Below, piece after piece: positions 8,430 through 18,800 of a DNA stretch of 33,348 nt. The position numbers were made by a program, and so were the translations under genes. The number at the start of each line of letters is the position of its first letter. Positions within the stretch are counted from its first letter, which is position 1. This DNA comes from Planctomycetota bacterium (GTDB lineage: Bacteria; Planctomycetota; Planctomycetia; Pirellulales; Pirellulaceae): positions 1 to 33,348 of the forward strand of contig JAPLNL010000093.1 in assembly GCA_026692905.1 (NCBI GenBank), written 5' to 3'. The notes under the pieces are model-generated. The model was not told the origin of the DNA. It saw nothing but the letters and a program-made list of their open reading frames with translations, and searched no databases.

Positions 8430-9850
8430 TTGCGACTCAGGGCGGTCTTTTGGAGTGTGTCGGCCGCCTTGATGACTTGTTCCGTCTTCTTCGATGGTTG
8501 CTTTACCAGTCCCTCGGCTTCTTCTACGAAGGCAGATGGGTTCAGCACGATGCGATCCCCTGGAGCCAGTCCGTCCTGAACCACCGTGAACTCGTCATTG
8601 GTATCACCCAGGCTGAGCAGATGTCTCTCAAAGCCGTGATCGTTTTCAACCCAGCAGGCGAATCCCTCGTTGCTTTCGACGATCGAAGCAACTGGGACTG
8701 TTAAGACGTTTTCATGTTTCGCAAGGACGACATCGACCACTGCGCTCATTCCAGGCTTAAGTCCGGGATGAGGCTTGATTGCGATCTTGGTATCGTATTT
8801 CACGAGGTTGCCCGTCCACCAACCGGCTGGCCGAGTGACTTCGGCGATGTCGCTTACTTCCCCTTCCAAAACCAGATCTTGCAGTTGGACTTTTGCCGGC
8901 ATGCCGACTTTAAGGCGTTCGATCTTGGACTCGTGGATGCCGACCTTGACCTGCATTTTGCTAACGTCAGGGATGATCAAAAGCGTTTGTTGTTCGCGAA
9001 CAATTGCCCCTTCGGTAATATCCGGCGTATCTTTCCAAGCGGCCATAGAGGGGAAAATGACCATTCCACTCGTGTCTGCATGGATAACGCAATTCTCTAG
9101 CTGCTTCTTCTCGCGGTCGAGCCTCGTCAGTTCCAATTCAAGGGACGCTTCGAAGGAGGCGAGTTTCGCTTGTGCGGCCCGAAGCGTGCTACGCAGTTGT
9201 TGAAGCGTCTTTTCCTTGCTGTACTTTTCTAACGAATCCAGTTTGGTCTTCTTCAATTCGAGGTCTTTTTTGGACGAGTCCACCGCGAACTTTTCCCCTT
9301 CGAGTTGCAAGCCTTTAAGGACACCTTTGGCGGTGAGCCGCATCGCGGATTCGTACGACAACTCGGTTTTACGAAGCACTTGCTCTGCTTCGAATATTTC
9401 CTTTTCGACGAGACTGCGCTCCTCGCGGTAGGACCCCTCGAGGTATTCGGTGATGCTGATTTCGGCAACAGCGACATCGCTCTCCGCTGTGATCTTGTTT
9501 GCTAGGGCAGTCTCATAGACGATGCGTTGCTGGAGGATTTTGTCTTCGATCTTGGATTGGTCCAGTCGGACCAATTCGTCGCCGGGCTCGACCATGGTGC
9601 CTGTTTCGATCACCCACAGAACGGTACTTCCCCCCTGCACCAAGCATTTAATCTCTTTGTTGTTCGAGCTTTCAACCGAGCCATTTTCGGTAACCGTAAC
9701 GGACAAGTCACCGACAGCAACGGTGTGGGTCAAGTGTTTGTTCGTCGTAGCCGTCTTGAAGAAACGAGGGGACATGCCGCCTACGGTTGCCAGACAAGCG
9801 ATCAGAAGAATTACGAAAAAGAGTCGCTTCAACGTCTTAAATGAGCTCAT
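8426..9850 (-). CDS. HlyD/MacA-type periplasmic adaptor subunit
   Basis: The 474 residues comprise an N-terminal membrane anchor (KRLFFVILLIACLATVGG), then a barrel-sandwich half (VAVGDLSVTVTENGSVES). A long alpha-helical coiled-coil hairpin follows (about residues 110-265, rich in Lys/Glu/Leu), then the second lipoyl half (VIHADTSGMVIFP) and beta-barrel domains (VPVASIVESNEG, then LAPGDRIVLNPSAFVEEAEG). This is the membrane-fusion protein family that links an inner-membrane ABC exporter to the cell exterior. The ATG at 9850 (MSSFKTLKR) places the anchor normally; an ATG at 9877 adds nine residues. No clear SD is seen at either. It is the first gene of a two-gene operon and overlaps the permease by 4 bases. 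Confidence 0.9.
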   Translation of the reverse strand: MSSFKTLKRLFFVILLIACLATVGGMSPRFFKTATTNKHLTHTVAVGDLSVTVTENGSVESSNNKEIKCLVQGGSTVLWVIETGTMVEPGDELVRLDQSKIEDKILQQRIVYETALANKITAESDVAVAEISITEYLEGSYREERSLVEKEIFEAEQVLRKTELSYESAMRLTAKGVLKGLQLEGEKFAVDSSKKDLELKKTKLDSLEKYSKEKTLQQLRSTLRAAQAKLASFEASLELELTRLDREKKQLENCVIHADTSGMVIFPSMAAWKDTPDITEGAIVREQQTLLIIPDVSKMQVKVGIHESKIERLKVGMPAKVQLQDLVLEGEVSDIAEVTRPAGWWTGNLVKYDTKIAIKPHPGLKPGMSAVVDVVLAKHENVLTVPVASIVESNEGFACWVENDHGFERHLLSLGDTNDEFTVVQDGLAPGDRIVLNPSAFVEEAEGLVKQPSKKTEQVIKAADTLQKTALSRK

Positions 9851-9994
9851 TAGGATTCTTGGGGCGGCGGGATACATGGCAATCTAGATCGCCATCATGG
9901 AGCTGGGTGGGAACCCTAGTCTAGACGGAAAGCCAGGAATTATCTAATCCAACATTCAAAATTGCGAGTTATTCGTTTTTGAGGAAACTCGTCT

Positions 9995-10061
9995 TGTAGC
10001 GAATTTCGACAAGAGTTTTGTCGGTAGATCAATGCCGAAAGTCTTGACGACTTTCGCTACA
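9995..10061. repeat. Imperfect inverted repeat with internal hairpin, in a 389-base gene-free stretch
   Basis: Arms 9995-10013 and 10043-10061 (TGTAGCGAATTTCGACAAG against CTTGACGACTTTCGCTACA) match at 16 of 19 positions. The right half also folds by itself: CGAAAGTC (10036-10043) with GACTTTCG (10049-10056). Apart from this element, 9851-10239 holds the start region of the adaptor gene and the leader of the Cys-rich gene; I see no further gene. Confidence 0.55.
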
Positions 10062-10225
10062 GATTTATCCGCTTTTTCTGTTGATTCCAAAATGCGGCAG
10101 TAAACCAGTCGATTGCTTCCATTTGCCGATGGTTAAAGAAGTAACCTCATTCAGCCAGTCGAGGGGTGTATTTGGAATCGATTTTTGGCGGTACATTCTA
10201 CCTAGATTTCGTGTCTTAACTCTCC

Positions 10226-10232
10226 AGGAGGT
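10226..10232 (+). promoter_or_regulatory. Perfect ribosome binding site of the Cys-rich gene
   Basis: AGGAGGT lies 7 bases before the ATG at 10240. It is the strongest SD in the window, where many genes show none, and it fixes the start although the frame is open back to 10081. Confidence 0.85.
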
Positions 10233-10239
10233 AGATTTC

Positions 10240-10731
10240 ATGCGTTTTGTTTTGATGATGATGACGTTTGTAGCTGGTTTTTTCGTATGCACTTCGTCAG
10301 CTGATGCTGGTTTTATGCTGGGGCGATGTGCATCGAAGGGCTGCAACGCATCCGCTTGCGAGCCCGCTCCAGTCTGCGCAAGCGTCTGTGCTCCCGTCGC
10401 CGTTTGCGCACCAGTGGTAAAATGTGCGCCAGTAGCAACATGTGCACCAGTAGTACGTCGCTGTGCTCCTGCTGTTCGCCAGTGTGCTCCTGTGACTTGT
10501 TCCGCTCCTGTTGTTCGCGTTTGCACGCCAGTTCGCACTTGTGCTCCAGTTCGCGTTTGTGCTCCAGTTCGCGTTTGTGCTCCAGTTCGCGTTTGTGCTC
10601 CAGTTCGAACTTGTGCTCCAGTTCGACGATGCCGCCCAACTCCAGTTCGCTGCTGTCCGCCAGTTGTCTCGTGCACGCCAAAGCGATGCTGCTTGGGAAG
10701 CAAGTTGGCAATGCGACACAGCTGCCGCTAG
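10240..10731 (+). CDS. Secreted cysteine-rich CAPV-repeat protein
   Basis: I know no named family for this protein of 163 residues. Residues 1-24 are a signal peptide (basic start, hydrophobic core, likely cut after SADA). The mature part contains 24 Cys in about 140 residues. Most of it is built from a six-residue repeat, Cys-Ala-Pro-Val-x-x (x-x often Arg-Val, Arg-Thr or Val-Lys), repeated about a dozen times with slight decay towards both ends. It is basic (many Arg) and rich in Pro and Val, and has no aromatic residue after the first few mature residues. A disulfide-linked exported or envelope protein is a reasonable guess. Planctomycetes are known to have Cys-rich cell-wall proteins, but this one does not resemble a family I can name. 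Strong SD and terminator indicate a well-expressed single-gene unit. Confidence 0.8.
   Translation: MRFVLMMMTFVAGFFVCTSSADAGFMLGRCASKGCNASACEPAPVCASVCAPVAVCAPVVKCAPVATCAPVVRRCAPAVRQCAPVTCSAPVVRVCTPVRTCAPVRVCAPVRVCAPVRVCAPVRTCAPVRRCRPTPVRCCPPVVSCTPKRCCLGSKLAMRHSCR
10513..10620 (+). repeat. 18-bp coding tandem repeat
   Basis: There are six units of 18 bases. Those at 10549, 10567 and 10585 are identical (GTTCGCGTTTGTGCTCCA), those at 10531 and 10603 differ at two positions, and 10513 is more diverged. Each unit encodes one six-residue repeat. The near-identity at base level indicates recent duplication by slippage or recombination. It also opens several other reading frames on both strands. 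Confidence 0.95.
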
Positions 10732-10782
10732 TCAGACTGCTTTGGCTACGTTGAAGCATTGTTTCGACGAAAAAATTTAGAT

Positions 10783-10816
10783 AAGAGGACTGTGAATTAC
10801 AGTCCTCTTGTTTTTT
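10783..10816 (+). terminator. Rho-independent terminator of the Cys-rich gene
   Basis: A perfect 11-bp stem AAGAGGACTGT (10783-10793) / ACAGTCCTCTT (10799-10809) with a 5-base loop is followed by GTTTTTT. It lies 52 bases after the stop codon. Confidence 0.93.
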
Positions 10817-10855
10817 GAGGTCTTGGTTGGGCGGGCGGCAACATGAGAACGACCT

Positions 10856-10924
10856 TAGCACGACGCGCAAGCTAGTGAATTGGAAAGTAGGTTCACTAGC
10901 TTGCGCGCTTGCGCGTCGTGCTAG
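10856..10924. repeat. Inverted pair of the CTAGCACGACGCGCAAGCTAG repeat
   Basis: The left arm 10856-10880 and the right arm 10892-10923 are reverse complements, with 8 extra bases in the right arm (a duplicated TTGCGCGC). The element is the same as the unit core of the tandem array at 21.4 kb, in both orientations here. A short partial copy (GTCGTGCTAGG) follows at about 10929. The rest of 10817-11192 holds one more short palindrome (GCGGCACTGCCGC, 11027-11039) and the hydrolase leader; no gene is seen. Confidence 0.85.
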
Positions 10925-11192
10925 GTAGGTCGTGCTAGGTATATCGGAACCCGCCACTCGACTGTGAAACTTGGTAAGCTGGAGTTAAATCGTTTAACAG
11001 TCAGTGGCTAGAAACCGGAGGGCTCGCGGCACTGCCGCTAGAAAACAAATGCGATAGGTGCCAGTTGGCTATCGCCGCACCGCGTGCCTTGGTGTTGCAA
11101 AGTACTTTCTCCTCTTTAAGAGAGGCGGCGGGGAATGATTCAAGGCAAATACCTTTTAAGCGTTTTCGTCGTTCTCAACTCAAGGGATTATT

Positions 11193-12107
11193 ATGGTTCG
11201 CGTATTGCGTCTTGGAGTTTATGTCTGTTTTTTGGCTGCCTTCGTTCCTTTGGTCGGACGCTCCGACGACACTTTCATCCCGTATGATGTAATCGAAGAT
11301 GTGGTCTATGGTCATAAAGACGGTCTCGCATTAACTCTTGATGTCATCGAACCACAATCCGATCGGAACGGAATGGGGCTCATCCTTATCTCTAGCGGCA
11401 GCTGGATCTCGAAAAAATCGGATGTGCCGGGAGAGGAGGACAAACGCCGCAAATACGACCACTGGATGCAAGGACTATTGAAGGGGGGATTCACTCTGTT
11501 TGTTGTCAGGCACGGTAGCAGTCCCAAGTATACGGTGCCAGAAATGCCAGCCGATATTTTGAAATCCATTCGATTCGTTCGTGCGAATGCAGAACGATAC
11601 CGTGTCGATCCATTGCATCTTGGGATCACAAGCGGATCTTCAGGTGGGCACTTATCGTTGATGGCTGCGATGAAAGGGGATGATGGAAATTCTGATGCAG
11701 CGGATCCTTTAGAACGAGTGAGCAGCCGGGTGCAAGCTGTCGTTGCTTGGTTCCCACCCACCGATATGGTGAATTGGAACGGACCAAAGGGATATGCGCT
11801 GTTATCCATTGTTCGGCCCGATTTGTTCGAGCGAATGTTTGGCGAGATCAAGGATCTTGAGTCGCAGTTGCGTTCGATTTCTCCTATCGAGCTTGTCGGC
11901 AAGGACTCGCCGCCGCTGCTACTCATTCATGGCGATGCGGACAAGACGGTACCCATTCAACAGTCCAACGTCATGAAAGCCAAATACGAAGCGATGGGGC
12001 TGCCGATCAAGTTAGTTGTGCAACCCGGCGGAGGCCATAGCTCATGGCCTGGTATCATGGATCAATATCCAATCGTATGGGACTGGTTCAAAACACATTT
12101 GCAGTAA
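11193..12107 (+). CDS. Secreted alpha/beta hydrolase (esterase/peptidase S9-like)
   Basis: The 304 residues have an N-terminal signal sequence (VLRLGVYVCFLAAFVPLVG, probably cut before SDDTF) and one alpha/beta-hydrolase domain. The catalytic triad can be placed: the nucleophile Ser in GITSGSSGGHL, the Asp in HGDADKTVP and the His in PGGGHSSWPG near the end. An oxyanion-region motif (SSGSW) follows strand 3. This arrangement fits the esterase/dipeptidyl-peptidase-like group (BD-FAE/S9) acting outside the cytoplasm on carboxyl esters; the substrate is not known. The ATG at 11193 has an AAGGGA SD a few bases upstream. It stands alone, converging with the RidA gene 24 bases after its stop. Confidence 0.87.
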   Translation: MVRVLRLGVYVCFLAAFVPLVGRSDDTFIPYDVIEDVVYGHKDGLALTLDVIEPQSDRNGMGLILISSGSWISKKSDVPGEEDKRRKYDHWMQGLLKGGFTLFVVRHGSSPKYTVPEMPADILKSIRFVRANAERYRVDPLHLGITSGSSGGHLSLMAAMKGDDGNSDAADPLERVSSRVQAVVAWFPPTDMVNWNGPKGYALLSIVRPDLFERMFGEIKDLESQLRSISPIELVGKDSPPLLLIHGDADKTVPIQQSNVMKAKYEAMGLPIKLVVQPGGGHSSWPGIMDQYPIVWDWFKTHLQ

Positions 12108-12131
12108 TTTGTTTTAGGAACCGCGATCGAG

Positions 12132-12572
12132 TTAGGCCTTTATTTCGAAGATTGCTTCTACCTCGACGGCCGAGTTGGTTGGGATTTGCGCAAAACCCAA
12201 TGCACTTCGAGCGTGGTAACCATCGCCCGTCTTACCGAATATCTCGTGCAGGAGGTCGCTACAACCGTTGATGACAAGATGCTGTTCATCAAATTCAAGC
12301 GTGGAATTGACGCAACCCAGAAGTTTTACAACACGTAAACCATCGAGTGTACCGTGAGCGTTCCAGACGGAATTGAGGATCTTTACAGCGCATTCCCTTG
12401 CGGCCGCTCGACCTTGGTCGACGGAAAGTCCCGCACCTAGCTTGCCCTTGATGTCGCTAACATGTCCAGAAGTGAAAAGCAAATTGCCCGTTTTAGCAAC
12501 CATGGCCAAGTAGCCCGGTTCTTGTTTGCTAAACGGAATTTCTAACGCGAGGGCTTTTTCCTGAGGTGACAT
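12132..12572 (-). CDS. RidA/YjgF family protein
   Basis: The 146 residues cover the whole RidA fold. The N-terminal part has GYLAMVAKTGNLLFTSGHV, the middle has the VWNAHGTLDGLRVVKLLGCVN region, and the C-terminal part has HARSALGFAQIPTNSAVEVEAIFEI. Arg122 in that last motif is the residue that binds the substrate carboxylate in active RidA enzymes, so imine/enamine deaminase activity is possible. The longer N-terminus and Ala/Gly-rich middle place it in the YjgF-like subgroup rather than classical RidA. An AAGGAG SD lies about 9 bases before the start at 12572. It is a single gene converging with the hydrolase. Confidence 0.9.
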   Translation of the reverse strand: MSPQEKALALEIPFSKQEPGYLAMVAKTGNLLFTSGHVSDIKGKLGAGLSVDQGRAAARECAVKILNSVWNAHGTLDGLRVVKLLGCVNSTLEFDEQHLVINGCSDLLHEIFGKTGDGYHARSALGFAQIPTNSAVEVEAIFEIKA

Positions 12573-12851
12573 GAGACTGTGCTCCTTCGAAAGAAGTGGA
12601 ACGGATTTAGGTCAAACGTCAGGTGACTTTACACAGAGATTCCCTTTCGAGCAACCATGTATCTCGTTTGCGTTCTCACGTGTCCCGTGATTGGGCGAAA
12701 GCCTTAGTTTTACCCTTACATTTTGGTCTAAAGTTCAAATGGATACGTTTGTTCGCCCACTTCCCGGCATTTCTATCTATTCTCTTAAGCTGAAGGCAAA
12801 TTGGATCGTTTTCTGTTCGCATCTGTCTCTGTCCAAATCGCGAGTTTGACA

Positions 12852-15800
12852 ATGGCTCAACTACCTTTCGTCTTGTTTGGCTTTTTGATTTTTTTGCTCG
12901 TTTGGGCCGCAACGGGCCATGGAATTTGGTTGCTGTGCGTTTCGCTCCTACGTGGAATCAAGAAACGGTCATGCCCCGAGTGCAGAGAGCAATTAGCCGG
13001 ATCCGACAAAGCTTGCCGCAAGTGTGGTTGGACAAGCCGGCCGGTCAGTCGCTCAACAGCGACACGGGTTTGCCAATTTGCGCTCAACGCTGCATACGAA
13101 CGAGGCATAATCGACAGAGAATCGCTCGACCGAGGTACTGCGGCACTTCAACAGCTTGACCAGTCTCCATCGGGAGAAGCGAGGGCCGGTTCTGCGAGCC
13201 CGACACTGACGCTTCCACCGGGAACTTTTCTGCATCCGATGAACGATGGTAGGCCCGCGGATGTTGAAGCAACTGAAGGCACGCTTAATCCCGTGGCCTT
13301 AGCGGCAACGACTTCTGATGATCCAACGCTGGTCGATGCTATGCTTGTACCAAACCGAGACATTCCATATGGGGCTCCGTTGGCATCGATTTCGGACTCG
13401 TCGGGCGTCAGCCCGAACAACTCTGCGGCGCCGGAGTTCCCTCCCGTTCTCGGCCCTGCGGCTTGGCCTCAGCCCCCACAACCGCATGCGCTCGACCGCG
13501 ATTACCTCGCTCCTCCGAAACCTGCTGCGCCGCGAATGGCGAAGATCAAGCAGACCTGGGGCAAATGGCTTAATGCCTTCATGGAAGAAAAGAACATTCA
13601 GTGGGGTGAGCTTGCCGGTGGACTGCTAATCCTGTGTTGTTCGACAGCCCTCGTTCTCAGTTTTTGGGAGCACATTGCGTCGAGACCGTGGCTCAAGTTC
13701 TCGATCTTCACGGGCATCAACGCTGCAATCCTGGGGCTGGGGCTGAACGCTTGCCATCGTTGGAAGCTTCCGACCACAAGCCGTGGGATTTTGATGATCG
13801 GATTGCTGCTGCTCCCTTTGAACTTCTTAGCATTCGCAATTTTCACTCTTGGGGCACCCTGGGATTGGTGGACCGTCATTGGCGAGTGCCTGTCGCTCGG
13901 ATTGCTCGGTTGTCTCGCGTGGTTTGCGGCCAAGGTCGTCACGCCGCAAAGCGAAGCCATCACCACCGCTACGGTAGTCGGTTTTGCTATCGCCAATTTG
14001 CTCGTCCGCCGACTGGTCGATGCGGAGTCTGGGACGCTATTTCTATCGGTTTGTGCTTTCGCTTTGGTCAGCTTTTACGTTCTCTGCATGTTGATAGGCA
14101 AGCGATCTCTGTTCTCTTCGGAGAGGTTTGAGACTAATGCGTTGTTCAGGCTTCTGGGGTTGGGCTCGTTTGGCTTTCTCATTGCATTCGGACTGCTCTT
14201 GGGCTGTAGTCGAACACCACTTCTGTCTATCCATTATCTCAGCCCATTGTTTTGGATTGCTGCCATTCCATCACTGGTCTATTCCATGTCGATCGGACAT
14301 CGAGCACCGCAAAAATCGCAACTCTTGCTTGCGTCAATCTTGCTAGGCTCATTCGCGATGGGTTTTGCCTGTTTCGGTCTGGTTCTTGCCTGGCCAATGC
14401 CGCTTTTGATGGTCGCCAGCTTGATTGGCGTTGGGGTGCTAGTTGCCTTCATTGCCAAAGAGATTCAATCACCCAAGCTGGGATTCGTATGGTACATGAT
14501 CGGTGGCTGCGTTGCGGTTATCGGATGGCATGTGGCTCGTGGACATGTGGCTTTGCTCAACGAAGACTGGCAGCCTATGTTGCGAGGACTTGCTTCGGCA
14601 GACACTGGCTTCGTTCTCGTGGCCTGGAGTGCAGTCTGCTTAGCACTTTCGGCCATGTTGTCTAAACTGGATCGAACTGTGTTTGGTTTGGTCGCACTCA
14701 AATCGGGTGGGCTGACCGGCATCGTCGGCACGATCTTGTTGACTGTTTTTGGATTCGGACGACATGAATATGCAACAAGCGTCGCGCTAATCTACTTAAT
14801 TTATGCGATCGTAATGATCGTCGTGTCTTCCGTGAGGGGACTAATGTTTCTCGACGTTATGGCGGGCGTTTTCGTTGTTGCAGCGTGCTTCCAAGGGATC
14901 GTGTTTGGGTGGTTGCAAGAAGCGGGGATACTAGCATCGACGTATTGGTCGCTAACCGCCGCAGCGCTAATACTGATTGTTGCGCAGTCCGCTCGTAAAT
15001 CGATGCTCGGTATTTCTTGGCGGAAACAAACGACTGCGCATGAGCCTCTGGCTGTTTGGTATCGGGGAATCGCGATTTTGGACCTTGCGATTGCCCTGTT
15101 GTGGCTTGTGATGAGCGAGTCGGGCGCTGCTCGTCCTGAGTTCCTTTTGATTGGCGTGAGGGAGATCGTTCTGTTGGCAGCGATTTGGGTTGCAATATCA
15201 TGGCTGGCGTCAAAAGCGGTGGATTGGTCCGTTGCACAGCTCCTCGGGATGACCGCCGGACTGGTGTGGGTTCATCATTATGCGAAGACTCAGAGTTGGT
15301 ATGAACAAAATCCATATGGTTTTGTCCATCCGTTGTCGCTTCAATTGGATATTGCTTGGATCGCGATTTTCGCTTCGCTAGGCTTGCTTGCAGTGGCAAT
15401 TGTTGAACGCTGGGAAAGCAGATTGCAAGCGGCAGACGCTTCGCCGTCACGCTTCAAAAGAATGCGACAACGGTTCATTGCATTGAACGATTATTCAATT
15501 GCTCCCTGGCTCTCGATGCTTGCTTTATTTGGTTTCGTTTGTTTGGCATACTATGGTGCGGCACCAGGTAGCGTACAGGAGTTGATGCCGCGGGATGGAT
15601 TGACCGGCACTCAGTCCGTCCAATTTGAAGTTGCAGGAGAAACCGTAACGCGACTTGTGCCGGATATTGCGGAGCTTGAATTCGCGGCATTACCGCATCG
15701 GATGGTGGGTTGGAATACGGAGAGCATCGCAAGCGGCTTGGCTGGCTTGCCGCGAATGTTTTGGCTTTGGTTCACATTGTGCTTGAGTCTGGCGGTTGGC

Positions 15801-18800
15801 AATTGGAGCCAGCCAAGTCGGCTAAGGTCCTGTGGGCTGGTCATTTGTATTTTATCCATCGCGATACCGTTGGCGACTCGGTGGGAGTCGGATATTGCAG
15901 TGGCGTCGGCCTTGAGGTGGACGACGAGCCTAGCATTTGGGATGGGATGCTTTGTTCTTTGCGGTTGGTATGTGGTTCGAGCAAGCAAGGAGACTTCGAC
16001 GCCTGAGAATCTGACTATGCGCTTTGATTCTTACTTCGCAACTCTCGTCGCAAGCCTGCTAATACCGCTGATCTTGTTGGGAGTCGTCGTGATTGTCGCG
16101 ACAATACCTCACTTTATGTTCGATTCCACGGGGGTAGTGGTTTCGATCTGCACTGGTTTACTGGCTGTTTGTGGTGCGGCTGTGTTTCTGCTGGCGAGTC
16201 GGTCATCAGTGAAGTTTGGGGCGGGGAAATATGGCATAACAGCCACGGTCATGCTGGTTGCTCCCTTTTTAGCTTGGTTTGTATTGCAAATTGTTTTGGC
16301 GTTGGTGGCGCATCCTTTTACAGGTCCCAATGGGAACAGCATCTTTATTCGCATTGGCTTGGCTTCGTCTTACACGATTCCAATTTCAATCCTGGCTATC
16401 GGACTTATTGCTAACTCCGTTGTTCGGCGCAGCCCTGTGATGGCGTTTGCGTCATGTCTTGTATTGCTCTTGTCGGGTCTGGCTGGGTTTATGCTGACAT
16501 TCAAGTCCGAGGGGCTCAAGCCGACTGCTTGGGTCGGTCTGCTGGCGACGTTGACCATCATCAGCGGAGGATTTGCGTTGGTTTGGAATTGGTATTCGCA
16601 AAGGAAGCCTTTGGGCTGGCTATCGCGAATCGCATCAACTGCAAACCTTGAAGAAGGACGAAACCTATGGCGTGGTAATTTGCTGCAAATCGCGAATGGG
16701 TTTTTGGGTGCAAGCGTGTGCCTGACGGCTATCTTAATTTTTATTAGCGGGACGATTTTGAATCGACTCGAGGTGTTTGCGTTGCTAGGCGTCGTATCCC
16801 TGGGAGTTGCTTTTGCGGCAGACTGGTATACGACCAAGGAAACGATGTGGCACTGGTGGTTTGTCGCGGTGTCATTTCTCACATCAGGCTGTCTTGCTGG
16901 AGTCGCCAGCAATGCAACACTCGCGATCGAGTTACCTTGCGTCGTACTGCTCGGCAGTGGAGCGATCATGGCGTGGTTGGTCGCGAAGCCTGCGAAGGCG
17001 ATTGAAGGGGGTTTGATGGGCACTGTGGGCGAACGCATTGCCATGTCGTTACCATTGGTGCAAAGCTTCTTTCTGGCTCTTCGAATGCTGCCCATTGGCA
17101 ATAGCGAATTGCATGCGTCGAGTATCCTGGTCGCCGTCTCGGCGATATCGCTGATTATCGGGTGGAGAACTGGACGTTTTGGATTTGGAGTTGGTGCGAT
17201 TGTAGCGGCTCAGACCGCAGCACTCGTTCATACATCGTCCGCTTGGGGCGGCACTACCCCGGGTAATCCCATCGTAAATACGCTACTGCTACAAATCAGC
17301 ACGGCAATTCTAATGAGTTTCTTCTGTTCACTGGCGGGTTTTGCGACGTCCATGCGGTTCCTGCATGGAGCAGCAATTTGCTTGTTAGCCGTGATGAGCG
17401 CCGTCTGGTATCTGGTTAGTCTCAACGCTTTGCTGGAACCCTTTTCGGCCTGGTACTACGCGTTTGCCATTCTAGTTGCTTTGGTTGGCAGCATCTCTCG
17501 ATATTGGACGCGACCGACCAAGGTGACCGATCTCATGGTGTACGTGAGCGCTTTGTGTTCTGTCATCTTGTTCTTCCAATTTGTGCATGCCGCCCCGAAG
17601 GAACTGCATTGGATATCCACGTTGGGATTCGCTGCATTTTGCCTTGCAAGTAGTTTTGTGTGGCGAGCGAGTGACCGAATCCTGGACGATGTCAACCGAA
17701 CGAAGCTTCTGCCAGCCCTTGCGGCTCGTAGCAGTTCGATGGTCGTCATTGTCGCAAATACCCTCTTGGCGTTTGGAGTTGTTGGTCTAGCGATCGCGGC
17801 CCAATTCTTTTGTGAATCTCAGCCTCTTAGACTGGCTTCTTCGCAAGCGATCATGGCGGTGGCGTTCGCAATCGGGTTGCTTGCACGCTACAAAGACGAT
17901 CGTCTGAATGTCAAGGATGGTATTGACGTAGATGACGGCTCGCGAATCATGCGTTTTGTTGCTTTAATATTCGGTGTTATCGCAGCGGTAGCTTTAGGAT
18001 GGCATTTTGATTCCATCGAGAACATCAACGTCCTCAATCGACTGTCGTATGCGAGCCTTAGCACGGCGCTAATGGGGATGGTTTACGGATATGCATTGAT
18101 CAAGTGGATTGGGTTGTCGGAGCGGTGGTGTGACGCTGCATTGTCGCTGATGCCGTACTTGCTGGGTGCAGCGGCGGTGGGTGTCTGCGTTGTGTTGGTT
18201 TCGGAATGGTCGCTGGGTTATGAAGCGTTGCATGTCAGGGTGTCATTTGCTGCAATTGTCTGCATTCTCCTCGCTCTGATCGCGTCGATTGCGGCCAGCC
18301 TGGCTGCGGCCTTGATACCGGGGCGTGATCCGTTCGGTTTGACTGAAAGAGGTAGAACCGCCTACGTTTACGTGAGCGAAGCGCTTTTGGTCTTGTTGGT
18401 AATGCACATCCGCCTGACGATGCCGTGGTTGTTCGCTGGTTGGGTCCAAGCCATTTGGCCACTATTGATTATTGGGCTAGCGTTCGTTGGATTAGGGGTC
18501 TCGGAGTGGTCAAAGCGGACGAAGTTCCGTGTGTTGTCGGAACCATTGGAGAGGTCCGGTATGGTATTGCCCATTTTGCCATTGCTGACTCATTGGCTTG
18601 TTCCATCGCAAGTTGATTATGGCATTTCTTTGTTGTGTGCGTCGATCGCTTATGCTTCGTTTGGGTATCTTCGAAAATCGATGCTCTATTGGGGCGCGAG
18701 TGTCGTCACAGGCAATGGTGCTCTTTGGTATGGGTTGCATAACACAGATTTTCGTTTTGTAGATCATCCGCAATTGTGGGTCATTCCTCCGGCGCTTAGC

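Noticed and set aside
10065-10957. Several long open frames on both strands over the Cys-rich gene
   Set aside because: They come from the 18-bp repeat, which opens all frames. Only the 10240 frame has a signal peptide, a perfect SD and a terminator.
16370-17101. 243-residue minus-strand frame, and similar ones over the giant membrane gene
   Set aside because: The hydrophobic sense coding leaves open Lys/Thr/Asn-rich antisense frames; the sense frame is continuous for 2119 codons.
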